A DNA stretch of 64,000 nt from Hymenobacter tibetensis (GTDB lineage Bacteria; Bacteroidota; Bacteroidia; Cytophagales; Hymenobacteraceae): contig NZ_CP094669.1 of NCBI RefSeq assembly GCF_022827545.1, forward strand, positions 3,934,001-3,998,000. The letters run 5' to 3'. Positions 26,002-33,431 of this stretch are shown here, piece by piece. Position numbers and translations under genes: made by a program. A model generated the notes under the pieces. That model made no database searches, was not told the origin of the DNA, and saw only the letters and a program-made list of their open reading frames with translations. Position 1 is the first letter of the stretch; each line of letters starts with the position of its first letter.

Positions 26002-26535
26002 TTATTTGCCTAGCTGCTGGCGTAGGGCCTGTACTTCCCGCTCCAACTCCAGGTTGCGGAAAGTTACTTTCACCTCCAGGTCGGCGTAGGCACGTTCCAG
26101 GTCTTGCTCGCGGCGGCGGAGGGCAAGCTCTGTTTCTTTCTGCTCATGAATGTCGGTGCAGGTGCCAAACCACTGCTTAATGGTGCCGTCGTCGTTGAAC
26201 TGCGGCTGGGCTTGGCCTAGAAACCAACGGTAGCTGCCGTCTTTGCTTTTGAAACGGTACTCAATTTCGTAGAACTCGCCGGTAGCCAGTGAACGGCCCC
26301 ATATTTCGCGGGCACGCTGCCGGTCGTCGGGGTGGAGCAAGTTGTTCCACATGTCGGGTCCGACACTGTCGGCCAGCGTGTAGCCCGTGAAGTTGGTCCA
26401 GCGCTGGTTGAAGTAGGTATGAAACCCCTCAGGGTCGGTGAACCACACCAATTGGGGAATCAATTCGGCCAAGAAACTGAATTGCTCTTCGGCCTGCCGG
26501 CGCAGGGTTTGTTCGTTGGAAATTGCAGTGTTCAT
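26002..26535 (-). CDS. Single-PAS-domain protein
   Basis: 177 residues, start MNTAISNEQTLRR. A PAS fold-3 domain at about 25-135 reads LIPQLVWFTDPEGFHTYFNQ, WTNFTGYTLAD, LLHPDDRQRAREIW and EYRFKSKDGSYRWFLGQA, ending in a DIHEQKETE linker; a coiled coil (LALRRREQDLERAYADLEV) completes the protein. There is no kinase, cyclase or HTH domain, so it is a sensor module whose output partner must be another protein, or the end of a histidine kinase that lost its catalytic part. The preceding gene ends 13 bases upstream, so the two are probably co-transcribed. Confidence 0.85.
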   Translation of the reverse strand: MNTAISNEQTLRRQAEEQFSFLAELIPQLVWFTDPEGFHTYFNQRWTNFTGYTLADSVGPDMWNNLLHPDDRQRAREIWGRSLATGEFYEIEYRFKSKDGSYRWFLGQAQPQFNDDGTIKQWFGTCTDIHEQKETELALRRREQDLERAYADLEVKVTFRNLELEREVQALRQQLGK

Positions 26536-26548
26536 AAGAGGACGACAA

Positions 26549-26911
26549 TTAACAAGGGCGAGCAAGCTGGATTTCCATGCCCGACTGAAAATACAAGATG
26601 AGTTGGCTGTTCATGCCATCGGTAGAGCGGCGCAGGCGCGTAATAAGGGCGAGGGTTTGTTCCTGCAGCAGCTGCAATTCCAAGTAAGGGCGGTTCAGCA
26701 GATTGTCGCGCTGCATGCTCCAATTGCCGGTATCTTCGGCGTCGGAGGCATGCACGCGCAACGAACTAGGCCCTAAAGAAAGTTTGGTGGCTCGGGCCAA
26801 AGGGCTATCCGGGTTGTTGCGGTTCAACACCCGTTCTTCCACACACCATTCTCCAGTTAGATATTCATCGGGCACTTCGTGCAGATTAATATCAAAGAGA
26901 AGTTGAGTCAT
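26549..26911 (-). CDS. Hypothetical protein co-transcribed with the PAS gene
   Basis: 120 residues, MTQLLFDINLHEVPDEYLTG onward, no signal peptide or membrane segment. Predicted mixed alpha/beta with a helix rich in Gln/Leu (LNRPYLELQLLQEQTLALI) near the C-terminus. It ends 13 bases ahead of the PAS protein start on the same strand, so a shared transcript and a functional link are likely. No family recognised. The intergenic sequence upstream (26912-27197) is AT-rich and empty. Confidence 0.65.
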   Translation of the reverse strand: MTQLLFDINLHEVPDEYLTGEWCVEERVLNRNNPDSPLARATKLSLGPSSLRVHASDAEDTGNWSMQRDNLLNRPYLELQLLQEQTLALITRLRRSTDGMNSQLILYFQSGMEIQLARPC

Positions 26912-27197
26912 AAATAAGAGGCAAGTAGAAGTGTGGTTATGAGAAAGTCAGTACGGTTTGCAAATGAAAAAGGGTTACACCCTACTGTTTAGCTTAATGA
27001 ATTATACTAATAAATAGTTCGCTTATTCTATGACACTGTTGAGGTTATATTGCTTTGCTGTTTACAATCAACTAGTTGGATGGTGAAATAAGTTTAATGC
27101 TACGCAAAAATACATGTACCAACAGACGAATAGCTAAAAAAGCAGTGTTCTTACTAGCTCGTAACTCGCCCAAAACAACCCGAACTGCATCTTCTAT
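26912..27197. other. AT-rich empty stretch next to the desaturase remnant
   Basis: Roughly 290 bases, much more AT-rich than the surroundings, with no supportable reading frame. On the minus strand this is where the missing C-terminal half of the desaturase should be; none of its expected motifs (third histidine box HNNHH) is found in any frame. It probably marks a deletion or replacement junction. Confidence 0.4.
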
Positions 27198-27404
27198 TTA
27201 GGCGTGGTGCATGCGGTGCAGCAACGCATAGCTACGCGGCGACATGAAGGAAGACCCCTGCATCAAGAACGTGAACAGAAAAAAGGACCGCTCCCACGCC
27301 GGGTGCATGGTGAACATCTTGTGGGCGGCGTAACGGTGCTGGAAAAACGTCTGCGCAAACAACGACAAATACCAGTGCGCCAAGAAGAAGGCAAGAGCAG
27401 CCAT
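27198..27404 (-). pseudogene. Truncated fatty-acid (acyl-CoA) desaturase remnant
   Basis: 68 codons from [20 protein letters not shown], containing the first histidine box HRYAAH, the hydrophobic [20 protein letters not shown] segment and the second box HRMHHA, immediately followed by TAA. Functional delta-9-type desaturases of this family are about 240-260 residues with a third box HNNHH, absent here, so the enzyme cannot bind its di-iron centre. No continuation exists downstream in other frames, so it is a truncation and not a frameshift. The preserved part lacks internal stops, so the loss is probably recent. Confidence 0.75.
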
Positions 27405-27613
27405 AAAGAAAATGTCAGGCGCTAGAAAAGGGGAAAGCCACGTACCTGCACAGTAGCACAAGGCTACACTCGCCCGAATTGTTCAGGTTCAGCTAGCTGA
27501 TGTGGCACCCAATCGGGCGGGGTGGGTGGTTGCGCGCCTGTGCTCATGCTTCCTTGCGCCAACGGTACGGGCGGTGCTGGAATTTCTGGCGGCGAGTGAT
27601 GTAGCCGCCTCCC

Positions 27614-29785
27614 CTACTCTCTTTCACTGATTTTCTTGGCTAGTACCGCCGGCACGCCAGCGCTGTTCAACATGCCACTCACAATGCCCTGCCGCCAGAG
27701 CGTGAAAGCTGAAAAGCGCAACTCCCGAGCCGACCGCATAGCACCGGACTTCAATTCCTCGCCGGGCTTGCGGGGATTGTTGTCGCGGAGGAAAACCCCG
27801 TTGACAACGGACGTTTCGAGGCGGTGCAGCACGCCTGGCCGGTTTTTGCCGTTCAGCAATTCCAGCTTCAGGTCGTGGTAAGAAGCCCACATAGTACCCT
27901 GGGCCTGCTGCCTGTCGAGCTGCATTTGGAAGCGGATTTGCTCGATCTGGCCGCTCCGCAGGCGCAACCCACGGGTGGGCGTAATCATCGGGTTGAGAAC
28001 AGCCAGCGGCGTGGGGCCAAGGGTCCCGGTGAGGGTGTGCTTTCCTTGCGGGTCGAGCAGATTGGCCCGCAGCGTAACTTGGGCCTTGCATACTTTCTGA
28101 ATGCGGCCGGTTAGCTGGCCTGTCATGGGCTGCGCGGCGTGCATGCGGCGCGGGTCGTTGCTGATGTTGAGCAGCGTACCGGTTAGCTGTTGCATGGCCA
28201 GCACGCCTGGCTGGGCGCTGCGCGGCGAGCGGTAGCTCATGCGCAGCCCCAGGTCCGCGATGCGCAGACGGCGCACATCCACTGGGAATGGCAGCCGACC
28301 AATGGCATCGGGAGTGGCTACCGACTGGTTGGGATTGATGGGAAAACGGCCGTCGCTCTCCGTTAGTACGCGGGCATTGCGCACTTCCACGTGCTGCGCC
28401 AATAGGCTTCCCTTGTCTAGCAATGCCTCCCAGTCGAAGCCGCTGGCCTGCACCTGCGGTATGCGTATCCTGGCATGCACCGACTGATGTCCCTTGCTTC
28501 GAGCCAGCGCTGCCACCGACATGGTAGGCCCTAAGGCCAGGTGGCTGAGAACGAAAATGCGACGACGCGTATCGGCCTGCAGCGCCCGGAAAGTGACGCG
28601 GTAGTAGGGCACGTCGAGGCGGAGGCGGCCGGGGCCGGTGCGTAGCATCCAAGCGCTAGCGTAGTAGAGCTGTCCTTGGGTATCGGGACGCAACTGCACA
28701 TGTAGGGCCGTAACGTTGATGTCGCGCACGGCGGGGGCTTGTTCCACCCCCATGATCTGCACTTGGGCTTGCGTGAGGTGGAGCTTGCCTAAGCTGAAAT
28801 TGGGCAAATAAGGGGCTAGCAGTTCGTGGAGCGGCGGGGGGGCTACGCTTGGGGCAGTAGCCAACAGCCGGAGTCCTGCTAACCGGAGCTCGTCAGCTTG
28901 AAATCGGCCCCTTGGCAGTCCGGCAGCGCGTAGCCCGTTCAGGCGGAGCTGGGGGAGCACGGCATCCACGCGCGCCGCTCTGCTTCGCTGGTTGCTGATG
29001 CTTTGCAGGGGCACCACCCGCACGGAGTCGAGCGTTAGTTGCTGCCTCATTGAAGAAAACGTGCCGTGTTGCAAACGCCCCACGTGGCCAGGCAGCCGCG
29101 CCAGCAAGCTTCGCACCTCCGCCTTTACGCTGGCTGCATACGCTAGCCGGGTGGTGTCGGCGGCTCCGGCGGCGCTCAAATCAAGGTCGGAAGCGGTAAG
29201 CGTGACTTGCTGCACCTGCACCTGGGTTTGCAGCACGGTTCCGTAGCGGGCCTTCATGTGCCGCACGGCTACGTAGCCTACCCGCACGCCGGGCAGCCCG
29301 AGGGGTAGTTGCTGATGCAGCGGCTTCGATGCGCTATCCGACGGACTGTTGGGTAGTATTCCGAGTTGTAGCTGAGGGGTTTCCAACACTATGCTTTGTA
29401 TGGGCACCACCTGGCGCCGCACTGCGGCTCCCAACCCAATGCCTGCTATGCGCAGCTCCGCCAGATCCAGCGTAAGGTCAGGCAGCTTGGCAGGCGCGCC
29501 AGTGGCAGCAGCGTCCTTTTCCGACCGGACGTGCACCCCGCGCAACACCACTGTGCGCGACCATAAGTGCGTACGTAGCTCGTCGATTACCAAACGGTAG
29601 CGGCCCTGGCTGGCCGTAGCCATCTGCTTTTCCAGCGTGTAACGCAGCCAAGGATCAAGCAACGCCAACGCCACACACAGCACCAGCAGCACACCCGCCA
29701 GCAGCCATAGCCCTACACGCAGCCACCGCTTGGGACGGGGCGTAGTGGAAACGTCGTGTACGGCGGGCAAAGAAGAGTCTATCAC
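27614..29785 (-). CDS. Large AsmA-like membrane-anchored protein
   Basis: 723 residues starting at GTG. One transmembrane helix near the N-terminus (WLRVGLWLLAGVLLVLCVAL, about 21-40), then a long periplasmic region of repeated short strands (for example YRLVIDELRTHLWSRTVVLR; LGKLHLTQAQVQIMG) typical of AsmA/DUF748-like repeating beta-groove proteins, which bridge inner and outer membranes and are linked to lipid transport or outer-membrane biogenesis. Family placement is by pattern, so moderate. The N-terminus PRPKRWLRV gives an inside-positive orientation. It is not clearly in an operon. Confidence 0.7.
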   Translation of the reverse strand: MIDSSLPAVHDVSTTPRPKRWLRVGLWLLAGVLLVLCVALALLDPWLRYTLEKQMATASQGRYRLVIDELRTHLWSRTVVLRGVHVRSEKDAAATGAPAKLPDLTLDLAELRIAGIGLGAAVRRQVVPIQSIVLETPQLQLGILPNSPSDSASKPLHQQLPLGLPGVRVGYVAVRHMKARYGTVLQTQVQVQQVTLTASDLDLSAAGAADTTRLAYAASVKAEVRSLLARLPGHVGRLQHGTFSSMRQQLTLDSVRVVPLQSISNQRSRAARVDAVLPQLRLNGLRAAGLPRGRFQADELRLAGLRLLATAPSVAPPPLHELLAPYLPNFSLGKLHLTQAQVQIMGVEQAPAVRDINVTALHVQLRPDTQGQLYYASAWMLRTGPGRLRLDVPYYRVTFRALQADTRRRIFVLSHLALGPTMSVAALARSKGHQSVHARIRIPQVQASGFDWEALLDKGSLLAQHVEVRNARVLTESDGRFPINPNQSVATPDAIGRLPFPVDVRRLRIADLGLRMSYRSPRSAQPGVLAMQQLTGTLLNISNDPRRMHAAQPMTGQLTGRIQKVCKAQVTLRANLLDPQGKHTLTGTLGPTPLAVLNPMITPTRGLRLRSGQIEQIRFQMQLDRQQAQGTMWASYHDLKLELLNGKNRPGVLHRLETSVVNGVFLRDNNPRKPGEELKSGAMRSARELRFSAFTLWRQGIVSGMLNSAGVPAVLAKKISERE

Positions 29786-30028
29786 GGTGGACCTTAGGCA
29801 TGCGCTTACGGTAAACAGATAGGCTTAGGCTGGATTCAGTGCAACAGCAAGGAAATGCCACGGCCACGGCAGCCACTCCGCTCCTACGGCCATAAACCTT
29901 ATCTTGGTTACGCTTAGCTGCTTCTATCTAGCTGTCTGTCTATCCGGCTGCTTGCACACGCGCACTGTCCCAGGCCGGTTCCCATCAGCATTTGCCCACT
30001 CGATGCGTCACCTCTAGTCTTTGCTGCC

Positions 30029-30586
30029 ATGTCTGATACCGTCCAGCTCGCCGAAACCCTTCTTGCTTCCTTTCGCCATAGCTTTCGCAGCTACAAGTCG
30101 TTGGCCGACCGCGCGCTGCTGCAGCTCTCCCCCACCGACTGGCTGCACGTACCTGCTCCCGAATCGAACAGTATTGCGGTGGTGGTGCAGCACATGGTCG
30201 GCAACCTCAACTCCCGGTTCACTTATTTTCTGAGTTCCGACGGCGAGAAGCCCACCCGCCAGCGCGACCAGGAGTTTGTAGAACCCTCGTCGGCGGAAGT
30301 TGTGCCGGAACTGCAGGCGCAGTGGGAAGCCGCCTGGTTGCTGTTATTCGACTTGCTGGACGCGCTACAGCCCGCTGACTTGCTCCGGACCGTTACCATC
30401 CGGGGCGAAGCGCACACGGTACTGGCGGCCGTGCAGCGGCAGGTAACGCACTATGCCTACCACGTAGGACAGATTGTAATGAGCGCAAAAGCCCTGCGCG
30501 GCGCCCAGTGGCAAACGCTCAGCATCCCGCGCGGACAGAGCGAGCAGTTCACGCAGCAACTGCAGAACACCGCCAACCAAGTGTAG
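30029..30586 (+). CDS. DUF1572 / DinB-superfamily protein
   Basis: 185 residues forming a four-helix DinB-like bundle. Conserved pieces are FRHSFRSYKSLADRAL, AVVVQHMVGNLNSRFTYFL (metal-ligand His in QHMVGN) and the second His-containing segment QVTHYAYHVGQIVM, which together make the three-His site of this family. DinB-like proteins include thiol transferases, but most are uncharacterised. The ATG at 30029 is the only reasonable start. The upstream region has no obvious promoter match. Confidence 0.85.
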   Translation: MSDTVQLAETLLASFRHSFRSYKSLADRALLQLSPTDWLHVPAPESNSIAVVVQHMVGNLNSRFTYFLSSDGEKPTRQRDQEFVEPSSAEVVPELQAQWEAAWLLLFDLLDALQPADLLRTVTIRGEAHTVLAAVQRQVTHYAYHVGQIVMSAKALRGAQWQTLSIPRGQSEQFTQQLQNTANQV

Positions 30587-30785
30587 GCCTTTGGAGTTAA
30601 AGATGAAACTGAAAGCCAAGCAAATAACTAGAGCAGCCGGCATGCATCATCTCTCGGTTGCTTACAACCTGTCAGATTAGGGCTTACTTTCAAACGCCAA
30701 CGGCTCTTGGCTACTGCCCGACAAAGCAAGACCACTGCTTGGTTTTCCGTTTCCATTCGTCTCCAAACCTGCTTCTGACTTTGCG

Positions 30786-31355
30786 ATGCTTGCAATAACC
30801 TCTCTGTTGAACCCCCAGAACGCCGACCGGATCAACAGCATCATCAAGAGTTTGGAAACCGAATTTGGGCTTGATGATGTGCAGGCCACCGCTGATCCAC
30901 ATATCACGTATCAGTTGGCGGGGGTGCGCAAGTTGTCGGCTCTCAACCAGTGTCTGCGCGAGGTAGCACGCCAAACCGTGCCTTTTGTGGCGCACACCAC
31001 CGGCTTAGGCCTGTTTCCGGGCCCCAATCCGGTTATTTACATCCCGGTTCTGCGCTCTGACGAGCTCAACCGCCTACATCAGCACATCCTGCATGCCACC
31101 AAGCCATTGTGCTTGCGCACCGACAAATTCAGTGGCCCCGATTGTTGGCTGCCCCACATTTCCCTGGCCCTCCACGACACCACTCCCGAGCTACTCGGCC
31201 CGGTGCTGCAGTACCTGAATCAGCAAACCTTCAACCTAAAAATCAGCATCAACAACATCACCATTCTACGCCAGGAAGGCGAGTTGTTTGTGCGGGAAAA
31301 ACACTTCTCGCTCGAAGGTCATAAGCACAATAAAGCCCCGTTGCTTTTCGAATAA
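30786..31355 (+). CDS. 2'-5' RNA ligase-like 2H phosphoesterase
   Basis: 189 residues with two HxT/S-type motifs that define 2H phosphoesterases: DPHITYQL (about residue 39) and LPHISLAL (about 122). The fold is a two-lobed beta sheet whose two His act on 2',3'-cyclic phosphates or 2'-5' linkages. The N-terminus MLAITSLLNPQNADRI and ending EKHFSLEGHK fit the YjcG/LigT-like branch. No RNA-processing genes are adjacent. Substrate is unknown. Confidence 0.82.
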   Translation: MLAITSLLNPQNADRINSIIKSLETEFGLDDVQATADPHITYQLAGVRKLSALNQCLREVARQTVPFVAHTTGLGLFPGPNPVIYIPVLRSDELNRLHQHILHATKPLCLRTDKFSGPDCWLPHISLALHDTTPELLGPVLQYLNQQTFNLKISINNITILRQEGELFVREKHFSLEGHKHNKAPLLFE

Positions 31356-31410
31356 CGCAGCTTTTGCAAACCGCGCCGCATCCATCCGGTTCTATTAAAG
31401 CTATACGAGC

Positions 31411-31499
31411 AAGCCCTGTCCTGCCGAGGCAGGAGGAATCCGGGTTGTTCCTTTCAACGACTTCACTCAGATTCCTCCTGCGTCGGCAGGATAGGGCTT
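31411..31499. repeat. Near-perfect 30-bp inverted repeat, dispersed palindrome candidate
   Basis: Arms 31411-31440 and 31470-31499 pair with two mismatches (AAGCCCTGTCCTGCC in the left arm, GGCAGGATAGGGCTT in the right). The left arm itself contains the small palindrome CCTGCCGAGGCAGG. The loop is 29 bases. There is no T-run, and it lies in open intergenic space between a 2H phosphoesterase gene and a membrane protein gene, so a REP-type element is more likely than a terminator. Confidence 0.7.
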
Positions 31500-31648
31500 A
31501 TCTGGATAACTGCTGGGCTAGCCGCGTATGGTTTAACAGAGTTGGCCGGAGTCGGTGTCGCGTAGGACCCGTTCAAAATCCAGGTTATCGGTAAGATTCA
31601 TCTCAATCCGTGAGTAGCTTTGCCGCTCTCATCAACCTTTTTCTGCTT

Positions 31649-32113
31649 ATGTATCCCGTTCTACTTCTGCTGCACTCCTGGACCCGTTGGCTGGTACTTA
31701 TTTTCGGCTTGATTGCCATCTTCCGCGCTTTCGGCGGTTGGCAGGGGCGCAAGGCCTGGGTGGGAGCTGATAATGGTATGGGAGCCGCCTTTGTAGGCTC
31801 CATGCATTTGCAACTGCTGCTGGGCTTGCTGCTTTACTTCGTGTACAGCCCCGTAGGGCTGCAAGGCATGAAAGTGGCTGGCGCTATGAAAGACCCCATT
31901 GCCCGTTTTTGGGGCGTCGAGCATATCACCGTTATGATTTTGGCTTGGGCCGCCGCTCAAATAGGCCGTAGCGTCTCCAAAAAGGCCTCCGATGCCATAG
32001 TTAAGCATAAGAAAGCCTTCATCTGGTTCACCGTTTCGCTGATCTTGGTATTGCTCATGATTCCGTGGGGCCTCGGCAACTGGAACCCCGCCCGGCCGCT
32101 GTTCCGCCTGTAA
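31649..32113 (+). CDS. Small integral membrane protein (cytochrome-b-like annotation in relatives)
   Basis: 154 residues with four hydrophobic helices: MYPVLLLLHSWTRWLVLIF, MHLQLLLGLLLYFVY, EHITVMILAWAAAQIG and FIWFTVSLILVLLMIPWG. Conserved histidines (LLHSW, SMHLQ, EHITV) sit inside or next to helices, a pattern that suggests possible haem ligation and explains the common name cytochrome B; haem binding is not shown. The GTG at 31610 would add 13 residues, but the ATG at 31649 starts the first helix. A 26-bp terminator follows at 32157. Confidence 0.75.
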   Translation: MYPVLLLLHSWTRWLVLIFGLIAIFRAFGGWQGRKAWVGADNGMGAAFVGSMHLQLLLGLLLYFVYSPVGLQGMKVAGAMKDPIARFWGVEHITVMILAWAAAQIGRSVSKKASDAIVKHKKAFIWFTVSLILVLLMIPWGLGNWNPARPLFRL

Positions 32114-32156
32114 GCATCACACAAGCAACTGAATAGCTTCATCTGCTACTTCACTT

Positions 32157-32212
32157 CAGTTTGCTCAATAAAAAAGCCTCGTGTAGACGAGGCTTTTTTA
32201 TTGAGCAAACTG
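32157..32212. terminator. Perfect 26-bp bidirectional terminator
   Basis: Arms 32157-32182 and 32187-32212 are exact complements with a four-base loop GTAG. The stem contains AAAAAAGCCTCG with its T-run partner, giving an A-run on one side and a T-run on the other, so it works in both directions between convergent genes. Confidence 0.85.
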
Positions 32213-32279
32213 ACTGCCAGACGTAAGCACGGGTCTCAGCAAGCGGTAGCCTCTAGCTACCTGGCTTCAACTCGTGCCG

Positions 32280-33041
32280 TTAAATGCCTTGGCCGCCCGA
32301 TACCTCAATACGCTGCGCGTCAATCCAGGCAGCTTCATCGGTGCAAAGGAAGGCTACTACGGGCCCGATGTCGGTGGGCAAGCCGACCCGGCCCATAGCT
32401 GTCAGGCTGGCAATGTGCGCGTTAATCTCCTTGTTGTCGCGGGTACGGCCTCCGCCGAAGTCCGTTTCAATGGCGCCGGGAGCCACAATATTGACGCGGA
32501 TGCGACGGCTAGCTAGCTCCTTGGCTTGGTACTTAGTGAGCGTCTCCACGGCCGTTTTCATGCTGGCGTAAGCCGAGGAATTGGGGTAAATGATGCGCGT
32601 CAGACCCGACGAAATGTTGATGATACCGCCCCCATCATGGAGTAGCGGCAGCGCCTTTTGGGTCAGGAAAAAAGGACCTTTCAAGTGGATGTTCATCACC
32701 TCATCAAATTGCTGCTCCGTGGTTTCGGCAAATGGGGCGTAGAGCCCGGTACCGGCGTTGTTGACGAGAAAATCGAACCGGTCGGTGCCGAAGGTGCTGC
32801 TTAGGGTGGTCTTCACTTGCTCTAGAAAAGCGTCGAAGGACCCAACATTGGAAGCATCAAGTTGCAGGGCCGCGGCCTTGCGGCCCTGGGCCTGGATTTC
32901 GGCTACTACAGCGGCAGCTTCGTCCTGCTTGCTGTGGTAAGTCAGGATGACGTCGATGCCTTTCTGGGCGAGGTTGAGGGCCATGTTCTTGCCGAGGCCG
33001 CGGCTGCCGCCCGTTACGAGGGCTATTTTGCTGGTGCTCAT
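32280..33041 (-). CDS. SDR-family oxidoreductase
   Basis: 253 residues, classical short-chain dehydrogenase: cofactor loop TGGSRGLGKNM, NNAGTG, catalytic Ser in INISSG, YxxxK motif as YASMK, and the product loop VAPGAIETDFGGG. NADP preference is suggested by the basic residue after the glycine loop (GGSRG). Relatives are annotated 3-oxoacyl-ACP reductase-like; the substrate cannot be read from sequence. It lies alone, converging with the membrane protein gene. Confidence 0.9.
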   Translation of the reverse strand: MSTSKIALVTGGSRGLGKNMALNLAQKGIDVILTYHSKQDEAAAVVAEIQAQGRKAAALQLDASNVGSFDAFLEQVKTTLSSTFGTDRFDFLVNNAGTGLYAPFAETTEQQFDEVMNIHLKGPFFLTQKALPLLHDGGGIINISSGLTRIIYPNSSAYASMKTAVETLTKYQAKELASRRIRVNIVAPGAIETDFGGGRTRDNKEINAHIASLTAMGRVGLPTDIGPVVAFLCTDEAAWIDAQRIEVSGGQGI

Positions 33042-33431
33042 AGATTCAGGGGGTTAAGATGACACTACAAAGGTGGTTGCCGGTGTCGCCCGAAACATGG
33101 TGAGTAGTTCAGTTTAAATGGTGACAGTTTCCGTTTTCCTGCGGAGCGTGAGCAATACCAGCACACAACTGAGGTTGAGTTCTCCTACTCCTAGCTTTTA
33201 CTTCCATATAACCTGCTCTGCGTAAGGAAAGAATTCCATCCGGCAGAATGAAGTGCGCCTTCCCCGGCAGGTGCTGTTCGGCATCAGTCTAGTTTTGCGT
33301 TGCAGGAACTATACACTTCCTGCTTTCTGCCACACGCGCATTAGCGCTCTGAAGCTACTATTGACAGGCTACAACTATACACATGCGCTGCGCTATTTCG
33401 GCGCTAAACAGGTAGTGCCAATAAGCAAGGC
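33042..33431. other. Intergenic stretch, nothing recognised
   Basis: About 390 bases between the SDR start and the end of the serine hydrolase gene, which is transcribed toward it. It must contain the SDR promoter. No long repeat, RNA gene or supportable small gene is seen. Confidence 0.35.

Noticed and set aside
27467..27613. Sense frame continues open for nearly 50 codons after the AsmA-like gene stop
   Set aside because: Proline-rich and probably chance in GC-rich DNA; no sign of readthrough and no family match.
31546..31600. GTTCAAAATCC resembling a tRNA T-arm
   Set aside because: No acceptor or anticodon arms can be drawn around it; no tRNA.
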